From Mycteria americana (Eukaryota > Chordata > Aves > Ciconiiformes > Ciconiidae), in contig NC_134373.1 of the NCBI RefSeq assembly GCF_035582795.1, forward strand, positions 32,396,501 through 32,460,500: a DNA stretch of 64,000 nucleotides, written 5' to 3'. The position numbers and the translations under genes were made by a program. Each line of letters opens with the position of its first letter. Within the stretch, counting starts at the first letter, position 1. This document shows, piece by piece, positions 24,505 through 36,700 of the stretch. Under the pieces are notes generated by a model, which saw only the letters and a list, made by a program, of their open reading frames with translations, searched no databases and was not told where the DNA came from.

Positions 24505-24735
24505 TGTTGGCGTGGTTCCTGACTCCTGGAGTGTACCCTGGCTCTCCCGCTGTTTTAATGGCAACTGGCAGCCTAGGTTGGGAGCAGCATCGTCAGCTGG
24601 AAACAATAGTGTCTGATTCTTGTTTGTCAGCCGGGACAATAGCCCTGCTGATGGGCTGCGGTGGAGGAGAGCCGGCTTCCTTTGTATGGCAGTGCAGGCA
24701 TGGCAGATGGCTAATTGGACATGATAAACCACGGG
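24505..24735. promoter_or_regulatory. Possible enhancer-like patch with paired SOX-type sites
   Basis: This GC-moderate patch sits in AT-rich intronic DNA. It contains AACAATAG (24,602-24,609) and GACAATAG (24,635-24,642), two SOX-type cores 33 bases apart in the same direction, with a FOX-like TTGTTTG between them. It is open on both strands (94 codons + and part of a 155-codon minus frame), but no domain is recognised. The assignment is speculative. Confidence 0.2.
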
Positions 24736-25335
24736 GGCAGAGGGGGAGAAAGAGATCTGCAGGGATTATAGGCTTGTATCCCCCACGTTAGGGAAAAAGA
24801 AAATATGTATTTTAAAGATGTTATCAACTTTAGCTCTTTGCCATGAATATATCATTCGGTAACGAAGAAGGAGGGCACCTTAACTGAAGTCTTTCCTTAG
24901 CTGATGTGGAGTCTGCTTTATTAGCTGGGAGCAAATCATATTACTGTATGGGAAGGTGGGCAAACACATAGCCCCTAGAGACGCTGGCATGGCACTTAGG
25001 AAAATTAGCAGTGCATATTTTTCACCAGTCTTGTAAGTGAATGTCAAACTGTTGTGCCAAACAGCATCCAAGCTGAAAACAAAGAGCTTTGCAGCAATGC
25101 TTTTCAGGAGTGGAAAGTTACGCTCTGCCATAGTTTGTCTTGATACGAATAGACGTCCATCAGTGTTGGAGCACTGAAAAGCTAAGCTGATTAACGAAGA
25201 CAGAATTTATTTATTTCAATGTGTTTTATTAGACTTAACAGAGTATACACTGTGAAGCCAAAACCTGAGGCCCTTGCACAAACAAACTTTTGCTTATTTA
25301 GAACAGCTTAGTGAAAAATGTAATGAAAACCTCAA

Positions 25336-25787
25336 GGTTAGGACCACAAAAATGATCAGAGGGGTGGAACACCTCTCCTGTGAGGAAAGGCTGAGAGAGA
25401 TGGGGTGGTTCAGCCTGGAGAAGAGAAGGCTCCAGGGAGACTTTATTGTGGCCTTTCAATACTTAAAAGGCGCGTATAAGAAAGATTGGGGATAGACATT
25501 TTAGTAGGGACTGTAGCAGTAGGACAAGGGGTGATGGTTTTAAATTAAAGGAGGGTAGATTCAGACTAGAGATAAGGAACAAATTTTTTATGATGAGGGT
25601 GGTGAGGCACTGGAACAGGTTGCCCAGAGAGGTTGGTAGATGCCCCATCCCTGGAAACATTCACGGTCAGGTTGGATGGGGCTCTGAGCAACCTGATCTA
25701 GTTGAAGATGTCCCTGCGCATTGCAAGGGGGTTGGACTAGATGACCTTCAAAGGTCCCTTCCAACCCAAACTATTCTATGATTCTAA
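25336..25787 (+). mobile_element. CR1-A: 5'-truncated CR1 LINE, 3' end only
   Basis: The first part encodes the last conserved stretch of the CR1 ORF2 protein: the HLSCEERLREMGWFSLEKRR block at about 25,368-25,430, then [10 protein letters not shown] frameshift follows, then the '[19 protein letters not shown]' block at about 25,596-25,655. After that comes the CR1 3' UTR with 'gttggactagatgaccttcaaaggtcccttccaaccc' and the terminal 'attctatgattcta' at 25,773-25,786. It is of a different subfamily from CR1-B and CR1-C, judging by the spacing and the 3' UTR wording. No intact reading frame remains. Confidence 0.92.
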
Positions 25788-26578
25788 GGTATGTGTCAAT
25801 CCCAGGTAGTTTTCAGTATGAGATGTGTAGGCTTAACTGGTGGCTTCGGTGGCTCTGGGCTGTGGGCTGTGAGCCCAAGGCTGTGCCCACAGCCTGGTAG
25901 CAGTGGGCAGAAGTTCATCACCTTGGATGCATTTTAATTCCTTTTTTGCTCCCCCCTGTTAAAGAGCAAGAGAAAACACACCACAGCTTTGGGAGTTCCA
26001 CAATTTTTGTTCATCTTCCCTCTGTCCACAGAAGAGGTGTAAGAAGTAAGGCTGAAAGGGGGTCATGGGCATCGGTGGCTGCTACAGTGATCTGCAGTCA
26101 TCACTGGCTTGAATTCCCTGTTTCATAAAATGGTATCAAGTGCCTAGAATACTTTGCTATTTTAGTGTCTCTCATAATAATAATGTTATGGCATATAACA
26201 GGTAGGTTTAAATTGTAGTAAAAATAAATCTGCAAGAGGTTAAAAATAATAGCTAGCAAGAAATATGCAGTACTCTGTGGAAGCAGATTTACTTTCTGTG
26301 GAAATGTCTGGACTGTGTTTCTCTTCCACTGTTTACTACTGTCTTTTCCCACGGGACAAGTTTAGTGGAAACTCCAGATGAAAAGTTTCAGCGGGTTGCC
26401 TTTGGTTTCAGCAGGCCCTTCAAGCACTGTACCTGTCAGTCTGTGTAGCTTTTGAAGCTATAGGTGCGGGAGACCATTGGAAGGATTGTGAGTGGATGCA
26501 ATAAAACTTCCAATAGGGCTATCCTCCTATAGGACCTACAATATTGTCATTATGTTACAATGGTTCTCTACCAGAGTT
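25788..26578. other. Intronic stretch, nothing recognised
   Basis: There are short frames only. The segment 25,830-25,910 is a low-complexity GGCTGTGGG-type GT-rich patch. No repeat family or exon was recognised. Confidence 0.45.
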
Positions 26579-26695
26579 TATTATTTGTATTATTGTCTCA
26601 GTCACTGATTAGTTCCTTCTGAAGCAGGTGCTGCGTGAACACTGAACAAAAAGATGATCCCTGCCATCAAGTGCTTACGATAAAAGCTGTCAAGT
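26579..26695 (-). repeat. Ancient MIR-like SINE (antisense)
   Basis: The blocks are 'tattatttgtattattgtc' and 'gcaggtgctgcgtgaacactgaacaaaaagatgatccctgcc', then 'aagtgcttacgata'. They match the reptilian MIR-like antisense sequence 'ttattatttgtatta ... gctaggcgctgtacaaacacagaacaaaaagacagtccctgccccaaagagcttacaatct'. This is the reverse orientation of the copy at 3.7 kb. Confidence 0.7.
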
Positions 26696-29600
26696 GGATT
26701 GTGAGTTCATTTAACCAAAGACTTGTCTTCAGCTTTGCTTTTCTTTTGAACATGTCTGAAGGACAAGCCAGAGGAGTTACGGAGTCTAGCACTGGGTGTG
26801 GAGCAGAGGGAATGGCTGAGAATAAGATACAAGCAGAAAAATAGGGAAGAAATGAGAAAACGGTAGGGAAACCTGAAAAACCATGGAAGAATGCAACAAA
26901 GTTACCTAGCAGAGCACTACAGAGCTGGAGGGCACTGGCTCAGAAAGGGATTGCAGCCTGCATCCTCCATGGAAGGCAAGTGGGTGATGCCAGTGTGGGG
27001 AAGGTCAGAAGCCAAAGGAAATCACAGAAATGAGACAATAAGAGGTTTGATTGGAGTTGTAGCTTTTGGGATGGAAAGCCAAAGGTAGGTTTTCTGACAC
27101 ATTAGAGAAAAAAATTGGCAGACTTTGGCTGGGTACATAGTGAAAGCAGGGAACAGGCAAAGCCTATGCACGTACCATGCTCAGAATGGGGAAGGCAGCC
27201 ATAGGAGGTACTGCAAAGCACAGGAAAAATAGCAAGGTTTTCTCTTCCAGGAGATGCCCCTCGCCATCCAAGACCAGTATTATCACACTGCAGTCTTTTA
27301 ATGGTGACTGCACCAAATGCCTGTCTTGCTTTGATGCTGCAGAGAAAAGGCATTTCCCTATGAAGTGAAGACACACAGCCAAAATCCTTGGGTGTTCTGC
27401 TTCACATTTAATGCCTCTTGTTCACAGAAATATGTCATGAAGAGCCAGCCTCCTTGGATCTGACTGCCACTGTGTTCGCAGCAATTTAACTTTCCTGCTC
27501 TGCTTTTCTGTGCTGAGGCAGAGAGTTCAGGAGTGATGCTAATAGAGTCAGTCTGAAGCATTCAGATAAATTTAGTCTGAAGGAGCAAGTCAGCCCTACC
27601 GGGTAAATAGTAATGATCTTGTGAGCTTCGAGGACTTAGATCTACAGTGTGCGAGTCTCCTGTTAACAGCGTGCTCGTATTCAACTCAATCCTGCTCGAA
27701 AGTTAGCTGGGGTGTTAAATAGGTCACCTATCTATTACAGATTCCTGTTAGTCTGTAATCTGTCTGCTGCTTCAGGTTATTTATCAAATTCCTAATGAGA
27801 CCATCTTGAACTATTTGAGCCAGGAGAAAGTTGTTAACACTGGCTTGGTTTAAAACACCTCTGGTACTAAAATTGGACAGAGGGAAAACCCTATTGGTTA
27901 GATGAGTTCAGATCAATTAAAACTGATCTGTGTGGTAATGGGGTTTGTAAAAATAAAAGCCCTTATCCTGGGAAAAGTGTGTGTGGGGTTTTTTTTTTTT
28001 TTTTTAAATAGCTGCTTGTCTTCATTGAGTTGTGCGGTAAGGTGTAACTGGCAGCTTGGACCTCGTTGCTGTGATTGGGGTTGATTTCAGCTGGATCCAG
28101 CTTCAGCTCCATTGTGAAGTTTGTGCCTGGGAGCCTTACGATGCTCATGTGCAATTGTTCAAAACCAATGGCTGGTAGGTTCTTACTCGGGTAGTCAAAA
28201 GGCAGGTTTCTACAGCATCCACCTCAGAAGTCAAGCAGTGCTCGAGACGTGCAGGATGAACAATAATTGCTTTGCTTGGCTCAGCCATCCTCAGTTCCCC
28301 TTGGTGTGCAATAGTAATGGAGATAACAGTAATTAGAAATAATACACAGAATTAGTACAGCATTTTGGAACACTTAAAGAGTCACAGTCTTTGTGTAGAA
28401 TAGGGAAGTCTCATCAAACCCATCTATTAAAAGGAGATAATCAGACACAAAGCTGTAGTAAGTGGTTTTCTTGAGGTTGTATGGACTTCGTGCACCTGTT
28501 CTTGAAAAACCCACGTCCTGGAGGTGGAGCAAACCCTGACAAAGCGCTGCGTGACTTTACCTTCTGTCGGCAGGGCGCAGGCCAGGAGAAGCACGCCAAT
28601 CCCGTTTTACTGTAGGATTGTCAAAATCACGGCTGAAGTGACAGGTGAAATCAGAGAGATGTGCAAACGCTCGGCTCTTCTTAAACCACTATATATGGAT
28701 GCAGGTGACCTACTTCAGACAGGTTGTACATCTTGGCCTTAGTCCTGGAAATGGGATTAACACACCTTGCCTATGTCCACACCAACCAGTCAAACGGTCT
28801 TAAGATTTTTATTACACTAACCCTATTTTTAAATATACGTAGGTCAGAGCCACATCTGGTATAAAAATGGTCCGATGCCAGTGACAGCAGAGGAGCTACA
28901 ATAACTTACACAGACGGAAATTTTGGCCCGTGTTCAGCTGACAGACTTGCATGGGGATAGGGCCAAAGAGGACTGGTAGCAGAGTAAGGATATTTCTAAT
29001 TGAATGTGTTAAGCCATCTAGATGATTTTGCTCATCACTGTGGTACCTGAATGCCGACAAAACGAGGCTCTTGGGCTCTGGGTCTGTTCTGCTCACTATT
29101 TGGAAGGGTCCCCTGGGCCTTTTTTGTAATGAGCATGCTGCTGTGAAAGTTACATCTATTAAATGCTAAATGTAAGAGAGATTTAATGACATGCTATTAA
29201 AAAGTTCCACCTACCTAAAAATGCTTTGCTTTCCAGCCCAGGTTTGCTAATATATTCCATATTTCACAGAGATCTCTTCATGAAGAGAATGCTGTCAGGA
29301 GCCATTTACAGCTCTGATCCTGCTTTTGTTGTCTTTTACGAGTGCCAGATTCCCTTTCACTGCAGAGCCCACCACTCTGCCATGAAGTTTATGCTGTGGA
29401 TGTCTCCTGTGGGCGTTAGTTACGCGGGGCATGGGAAGGTACCTCCTGACTGGTTCCATACAGCAGAGTTTAACGGAGCTATAACCGTAGTATATGATTT
29501 CCTTTTCTTGGTTTCATTTTTCCTCATACTTCTTCCTCTTGGAATATAGCTAGCAAATGTAAAACCTGTGTGTCGCTATTCCAAATGGGGCCATTTGCTT

Positions 29601-32084
29601 AATGTGGCATTGTCCAAGGTAGAATAAATACCCATGACCTTTTGAAGAGTGCTGAATTGATTGCACATGCCACCTGTATTTACCAGTAACTTTCCCCATG
29701 TAATATGTGAATGAGAGGGCTGCAAAGAGTTGTAATTAAGTGCTAGTCCGAAGAGTAATTTTCACACTGACAAGAAATAGGAAGTCATGATGCATCTTCC
29801 TATGGGAATATATAGACCAAGGAAAGTTTCCTCTTTGGAAGTTATATGTGTATTTCTTTTCTTTAGAGACAGAAGCTGTGGGAAGTATAGCACAGGCAGT
29901 GGACACCAATCTGGACTGCAGAAGGTGCGGGAGCTCTCTCCCCCTGTAAATGCCACTGCCCCTCCATTGCTCCCCAGTCCAGAGCACAGCCCTTACTTTT
30001 TGCTGGCTGCAGCTCCCCAGCAAAGGCTTCCTTTGGCTCTTAAAGACTTAAGAAGGAGCAAACCTGCTCCCTGGATCTGTTTTCTAGATGTCCCCAATCC
30101 AAATGGGCCTCCGTCTTGTTGAACTGAACGAGTGTGCTATGGGGGAGTCTGTCACTCCTTTTCCTCTTGTCCTGCTCTGGGGGTGTGCAGTGACCTCTGC
30201 ACACAACGTAGCTGAATGTCAAACGGACAAGACAGAAACTTTACACAGATTAAACTGAAAATCTTGAAACTAATAGGATAGCGCGGAGGGCAGACTTAAG
30301 GTGCCTAACTAGCAGGCGTGCAAAGTGTGCAGGCAAACAAAGCAGGACTAAGCTCTTTTTTTTTTTTATCTAATTTGCAGCTACATTAACAGCTGCAGCT
30401 AATGACTTCTGAAGGGATCTCCTCTCCTGGCTCCCTTTTTGCTCTTCCAGTCTATGTATGCATTTTCCCTGAGAGCTGTTCCAGGAACTGAATTAAAACC
30501 TCCCTGGTCATTACTTTTCCTTTTGGTGTGCAGACACCCTGTAAACGGTGGCTTGGGCAGCAGCACGAAGCAGTTAGGTTTCAGAGGAAACTAACTGTAG
30601 CAATCTATTTTTAAAAGGTTATTTTGATGAATTGGATTTTATGACCTGATTTGAACTGGTCTTGGGCACCCACATGTTGTGCTGCCACAGCCTGAACCCA
30701 CACGAGCATCACTGTTTGCTGTTTTGGTATTGCAATCCTATCTGCTTTTTGTATCAGACAGCAACAAATTATTTTCTCCATCCTCAATCCTGCTTGTCCT
30801 GTGTGTTGATAGTGGAGAGTTGCAGATCTTTTGCTGGGGAAGGCAAAACTATGCTTGTCATATTGCAGTTTCTTGGCTGTCCTGTTTCCCTTCAAGTGGT
30901 GAGAGTCTGGAGTTGGGGCTGTCATAATAATGTTTCATAAAAGATGTTTTTTATGTTGACTATCTGAAAAAATGATTTAAAAATCCTCCATGACCAAAGA
31001 GTTTATGCAGGAGTTTACATAAGTTTCATCCTTAACTTTGCTATAGAGTTACGGATATAAGTACTATGTAAGACCTTAAAACACCAGTTACAAACACCCA
31101 CACCTCTCAGCTACAGTAAATGAAACTTGCACACCCTTGATCCAGAGAGCCACGGGCTCTTGCAGCATCAGTCCCTGATGCCTCGTCTGGACATATCCTT
31201 GCATAGCTCCTCTTAAAGCTCCTGCACCACTGATGTTACAGCGGGACTTTGGCAGGCACCGGCCTGGGCTTGTACCTCCTTATAGGAGGCATTCAGCATG
31301 TAGGAGTGAATATAAATCTTGTATTCAGTCTCTTGAAACTGTCTCAATATTTCGATTGTGTAATTCTGCACAATGTTTCTATTGTGCTGAAGTAACTTGA
31401 GTTTATTCTTGGTCCAGACACAAATGGGAAAGCTGTACTGGATTGTGTTGGGTTAGGTATTGATGCTCATGAAAACTCTCTGTTTCAGTGTCACACTTTT
31501 ACACATGGATAAGTAAATGAATGTGGTAATTTGGAAGTTTAGGACTTGTCATGGAGGTGTTTATCATACTGTAGTCCTGCTGGGACTCTGCTGATAAATG
31601 GGATTTTTAGATAGAAAGCTTCCATGGATGAGTAGGTGCTGATGGCTCTGTTGTTGGCACCCATCTATCTAAGCCCCTAAGAGGCAGTTAGATATTAAAA
31701 CTGCACTTTTTTGAAGTTAAGACTTGAGGTTCAGTTTGAAGTTCGAACAGTTTTGAAGCTGTTGGTGCAACTAAGGAACCCCCCCAGCTGATTTCTGGAA
31801 AGGGAGGCTGCATTCCTAATATCCTGGCCAGATTCCTCTTGGGATAGCTATATTCTTCTCTTGCTTTTCTACATTTCTACTCTGAGGTTATGGTTTGCAA
31901 TGCTGGTGATGAATAGTTCCTGAATTTGACTGTATGAATTGCTGCATTTTAGTTTTGAGAGGTAATTTGTATCTGTGACTTTTCCATAGGGCTTCAGCGT
32001 GAAGATCCTCTTATTTTTAGCACCTCCGCTGTCTGCATAACCTCTCTTGCTTTAGGCAAGGTAAAACAAACAGCCTCTAGCAGC
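26696..32084. other. Long intronic stretch, nothing recognised
   Basis: No gene or clear repeat family is seen over 5.4 kb apart from the T17 run at 27,989. Frames of up to 111 codons (29,787-30,122 +, 29,226-29,549 +, 30,611-30,925 -) are antisense to others or lack motifs. Confidence 0.45.
27989..28005. repeat. Poly(T) run of 17
   Basis: A pure T homopolymer directly after GTGTGTGGGG. No element of which it would be the tail is visible on either side. Confidence 0.9.
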
Positions 32085-32325
32085 TCTGTGTCAGGAACAG
32101 CACAAGCAGACGCTACATCCCGGCACCCCATCCTTCCCGGCTGCTACCGAAGCCGTCCGGGAACACACGGGCTTCCCCTGCGTCACGCCCCAGCCTGCGC
32201 GCCTGAAGGAAACCTCCTCCTATCTTCAGCTCTTCCTGTCCAGCTGCGCACGGGTACAGCACGTCACAGCTCACTGTTTAAGATGGCAAAGTGCGTTGTG
32301 GTCCTGCAGCACGAGAGGGGCTGTA
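32085..32325. promoter_or_regulatory. Small GC-rich patch with CRE-like and YY1-like sites
   Basis: CpG frequency rises locally (cgctacatcccgg, gaagccgtccggg, gcgtcacgcccc, gcctgcgcgcc). It contains TGCGTCAC (32,179-32,186), CACGTCAC (32,259-32,266 with core ACGTCA) and the YY1-like AAGATGGC (32,280-32,287). The spacing resembles a compact CRE/YY1 promoter, so it could be an alternative internal start or enhancer. An 81-codon open frame (32,088-32,333) runs across it but has no known domain. Confidence 0.35.
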
Positions 32326-33316
32326 AAATGTGAAAGGATGTTATTGTTGTTAAAGGAGTTTATAAGCTGTTAAACACCACGTGTTGGTCAGGCAGAGCTT
32401 TCCTATTTCCACTGCTTGATAAGAGGCTTGCGAGTGAACACCTGCTGTGTGCAGAAGGGGAAAGGCAGTCTCTGGTTGTCTCCAGCATCCCAAATCAATG
32501 GGTGCTTTTTCTAGTGCTGGCTGGACCTGAGTTCCCAATATCTCAGCCCTCTTCTGCTTTTTGGTGTGTAGTGTTCATATAGGGTTAAATTAGGGTGCAG
32601 CACCTGAATTGCAAGCTTTTCTGACAGCAGCTCTTGAGCTTCTGCATCCATAACTTTCCTGAGGCTCCCTTAGGTAAAGCCTGGCATGCTTTATCTGACA
32701 GACAGCTCGACCGATATTTCGAAGGGCTTACTCTGGTGGTGTCAGTCATCTAGGTGCAGCCAGCAACTTTCATTCTAATGTTGTAGATATCCCCAAGTTA
32801 TATTTACAAGTGGCAATGTTGCAATAGAAATGCCTCAGCAGCAAGGCTGTGATACAGGAATGAGCATTGCGTCCCTGTAAGATGAAAGAGTTGTGCTTTT
32901 TGGGTGGGAACCATAATTTGGATACAGGAATCTTATGTGCTAGAACAGCATCTTTTACCGGGCTTTTAATTTTATGGATCTCATCTTTTCTGCTCAGACC
33001 AGAAGGTTCCTCAATTATTCTTGTTCATCTTAAATCCCTTGCTGTGAAAACTGATCCATTGCAGAACAAGGATTTTTTTGCATTGGAGTAATCCTAAGAG
33101 AAAGGATTGCTGCTGTGAAAAGCAAAGACCTTGGTCATCTTGTTCTGTGTTCCTCTTATCATTAAAGCTCTTTGTGTTAGACCGTGAGCAGCCCACATCA
33201 TCACCGTCTTTCCCTGCTGCTGGAGCCTGCCGTGAGACCGTAATCCTGCGTTTGCCATCACAGTGTCTTCCCATATAGCGTGATTTTACAAATCTAATAT
33301 TGTGCTTTCTCTGCAG

Positions 33317-33364
33317 GAACAACAGCAACAAGAAGATAGGCTGCAAATAGCGATGTTAGCAGAA
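33317..33364 (+). other. Candidate 48-nt internal exon
   Basis: A branch-point-like TCTAATA lies about 20 bases before 'ttgtgctttctctgcag' (ending 33,316). Then comes a 48-nt segment and a good donor, GAA|GTAAGC. Read in phase 0 the segment is fully open and gives EQQQQEDRLQIAMLAE, a polar, helix-prone peptide. The other two phases contain stops. Length 48 with phase 0-0 would make it a cassette that keeps frame. It cannot directly follow the phase-1 exon at 17,283, so another exon, an alternative start, or chance must be invoked. I do not recognise the peptide. Confidence 0.35.
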
Positions 33365-33483
33365 GTAAGCAAGTATCCTGTCGTCTGTCAGTGCTGGACA
33401 AACAGCAAGCTAATTTTCACCTTGTAGTGCCAAGGTTATAGATGAGTTTAGTGGATAATGTAAAATTCTGGAGGTGAAGGTCC

Positions 33484-33607
33484 TGCTGTGGCCTACTGGA
33501 TGACATTAAGCAATTAGCATTGCTCTGTGCCTCAGTTTCCCTCTGAGAATTGGGTAATTGGCTGTGGATGAAAAGCTCTATAAAATAATAACACTTAAAG
33601 CAGTGCA
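33484..33607 (+). repeat. Ancient MIR SINE (sense)
   Basis: 'gatgacattaagcaattagcattgctctgtgcctcagtttccctctgagaattgggtaat' is followed by 'ctataaaataataacacttaaagcagtgcat'. These fit MIR sense blocks 'gaccttgggcaagttacttaacctctctgtgcctcagtttcctcatctgtaaaatgggg' and 'aataatag ... taaagcgcttagaacagtgc'. It is one of the best-preserved MIR cores in the window. Confidence 0.75.
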
Positions 33608-33614
33608 TATAACG

Positions 33615-33740
33615 GTTATTAACACAGAACGCTGTCATCATCTCCACTTTATAAATGTGAGGAACTGAGGCAGAAAATGGTTTGCCAAAAGCTATTGATG
33701 TAGTTGGGGCAAGAGTCCTCATTAGACCTCTGGAGCTGGT
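33615..33740 (-). repeat. Ancient MIR SINE (antisense), head-on with the previous copy
   Basis: 'catcatctccactttataaatgtgaggaactgaggcagaaaatggtttgccaaaagctatt' is followed by 'gttggggcaagagtcctcattagacctctgg'. These match antisense MIR 'tattcccattttacagatgaggaaactgaggcacagagaggttaagtgacttgcccaaggtca' and 'gctgggattagaacccaggtct'. Together with the sense copy just upstream it forms an inverted MIR pair. Confidence 0.75.
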
Positions 33741-36700
33741 GGCTGCCGGGCCAGCCTGCAGGCTTCGTGCTGCTCGTCGCCCTCCTGCCCTGCCGTTGAG
33801 TGCCGCGGTGCTGGTTAAACGCAGAGGACTTTGGCGTGTGGAACAGTTTTAGGCTCATTCCTTTCACTGTTCCTGCTGAGTGAATTGGAAAAGTAATAAA
33901 CAAAACAGTTTTTATCTAGGAGGAAGGTTTTAGAGCCCTCCATTTTTAACAAGAATACGTTAATAGTACACAGTATATGGGACAGCATTGTCCTAATTAG
34001 TTTTCTGTCGAAATTAACAGCCCTTGAGTTCAATAGGAACAGATTTAGGCCAACACAGTGTCTTTGAAAAATTCACAGGACTTTTTGCCCTGTGGTTTAG
34101 AATGGGAGCTGAAGATTCAACATCATGGAACCTCCTCTGAGCAGAGCTTTACTCTTAATTTAAAATGTTCTCCCTCTTTAAAAGCCAGCTTCTTGGTGTA
34201 ATTTGAGTCCATCTTATTTTAGGGTATATACTTAGTATCCAGCTGATTTTTTCCCTCTAAAGTTCTTGGATAGCAAGTCCATTAAGAAATCTCAGTGTTG
34301 CCAAACCAGTTTAAGACATTTGGAACTTCAATTACCTGCTGAACTCTTAAAAAGTAATTTAGTAATGAAAGCAGTGAATGCATTCTGCAGTGTTTAAGGA
34401 TTGCTTACAGAGATAAAATGGTTTTGGCTGGATGTCAGATAAATACTTTTATGCTGAAGCATATGTGCAACAAGTTTTTCTCCTTTTTTTTGAATGAATC
34501 TGAAGAGTCTAATCCTTCAGAATATCCCCAAACAGATTCTGGATTACTACATCCTGTATTCTTAAATGAAGACAATCATTTAGTATTTTGCACCTAAGGA
34601 ACATCTTTCATCTCTGGATCTTGATGTATTTTGCAAAGCCAAATAGGTTCAGTCTAACCAAAATTCTGTGAAACAAGAAAATATTTCCCATTTCATAGCT
34701 CTGTTAGCCAGCAGGAGGACGTGATCTGGCTCTCACGTCAGGCTGGTAGCAGAGATTGCTGGAAGACGATATGGGATGGTGTGCCTAGGGAAGAAACTTG
34801 GGGAACAGATTCTTGGAGTCTCACTATTTTTGACACTGACTTGAATGTTATCCTGGACACTGGGCTGATGCCTCTTGCAGGTGAACAAAAGAAGGGTGCA
34901 AAACTGTTTCCCTCCCGCTCTAAGTTGCAGATTATATTTGCATGGGTCCCTTGGTGAGCTCTGCCCATGCCTGGGAAGCCAAGCAAGGGCTCTTTTCTGC
35001 CCAGCCAGCACAGGGCAAGAAAAAGAGCGGAACTGCCTTGCTACTGTACAGGTAGCAGATGGCATTTTGCTTATGGGAGAGAAGCTTCCCAGCTCTTCCA
35101 GTGTGCTTCCATTTTAAAATTTGTTTTTCTGGAGTTGCATTGACTGAAACAAATATACATTTAATTCTGGTTCAGGAGGTGATTGAAGCCAAGGAGGTGA
35201 TTCAGGAGGTGATTGAAGCCATTGAGATGCTGATCTGTGTGTATGGCTATGTAGTATTAACAGGCTATTTGTAGTTACCCTAAATAGAAGAATTTAGTTG
35301 AAAAATGAAGACTATTAGTACCAGCATCTTTTCTTTTTATTGTGATAATGGAATCCGAAGCTGAGTGGTGTTTCCCATGGATCATACCCTAACTTTTTAC
35401 AGTACATAGTTCATCTGTGATGCTGAATGCAACTTCCTATGCCTTTTTTTTTTTCCTGAATGGTATCTACAGCTGTGGCCAGATGTGCTGCTTGGCTTGC
35501 AGCTGAGCTGGGTTCAAAGGTTTTGAATCCGAGCCAGGCTCAAAGTGGCTGGGCACCGTCCCCACTGCTGCGGGGTCAGTATCTGCAGGCTTAGCTGCAT
35601 GTGCAGTCCTCTAACCCAAATCAGTCAAAACGATCTGGGTTAAAGAAAACCCTCCATGCTTTTAAATAGTAAGCCAACCTGGATCATTTTGACACAACCG
35701 GGTTAGGGAGTGACTGCGTACAGATATAGCGACAGATTGGAGGGGGTGGTAACCCAGCTCTTCTGCAGCTGAGCCGTGAGTTGGACCACAGGCTGAGTAA
35801 CGCTAATTGTGGGTGCTTTCAGCAAGCCGCCCTTGCTTTTGTTCTATACAATAGCCTTGTTTTATAGGAAATAATGAAATAGTCTAAGGGCTAGAAATGC
35901 AGCTGATGTTTGCCAGGTCTGGCCTCTGATTATCAGTTTGCAGTCGATGCTGTCTATAGTAGATGTACTCGTACATTCCTGCCCAAGGGTCTGGTAGTGG
36001 CTGGTTTCTTCCCCTACAGGCAAGTTAGAGCAACTTCAAGGTTCGCCTAAACTGCACTTGCTTTCATGGGCTGTAAGGAAGCTGCTATCTGGGCAGTATT
36101 TTCTGGATAACAGCAGTGATTTCCAGGTGTTTATGCCTGCAACTCACACGTATGTGGTCTTGACATGAGAAATGCTCTGTGGGTTTTCACAGCCTTCTAA
36201 ACGTGCTGATAAGAGGCAGATATAGCGAGGCTTTCTGCAAAAACTGAATGGAAACCTTCAAGATTTTAGTTCACAGAGGATAGTATCAAAATCCCTGTAA
36301 CGCTACCTTGGGCAAGTTCATAAGTGTGTGTGTTTGACATTGGACTTGACAGTGATCTCATTGATTTCTGCTGTGCTGAGACTCAATTACTCTGGTTTAA
36401 CATCAGCGTGCATAAGAGCAGAGTTAGGCCCTCTGGAAGGATGGATACTTTTTCTTTCCCCTCAGGGAACCTGTTGGCAGTAGTTGTGCAGGTTGCGTCC
36501 ACATGCTGTGACCTATCTGCATGATAAGCCACCACTCTGTGTCACTTGCCAGCACACATTTCCAAGGTACCCTCAGCTATAAAAGAGGAACTTCTCAGCC
36601 GGTCTCCCCTCCCCAGGACATACAATCCCCTTGTTCCCAGAGCACACGCACTGGATGCTGTGATCCAGCTCCTCACCAGGGCACCATGTTCTGGCCAACA

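Larger units (their letters stand above)
20307..25335. other. Intronic stretch with possible regulatory DNA
   Basis: No gene is confirmed in about 5 kb. A candidate exon at 21,657 and a possible enhancer at 24,505-24,735 are listed separately. The stretch 20,800-21,130 is AT-rich, free of repeats and carries several homeobox-like cores. The stretch 23,580-24,010 is similar. Both could be conserved non-coding DNA but this is not shown. Confidence 0.4.

Noticed and set aside
24265..24732. 155-codon minus-strand open frame.
   Set aside because: No domain, no convincing splice or promoter context, and an overlapping open frame on the other strand. It is more likely a stop-poor patch.
29226..29549. 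107-codon open frame ending in a hydrophobic run (FLFLVSFFLILLPLGI).
   Set aside because: No recognisable family. AT-rich T-run DNA encodes Phe/Leu by default, and there is no splice-site or conservation support.
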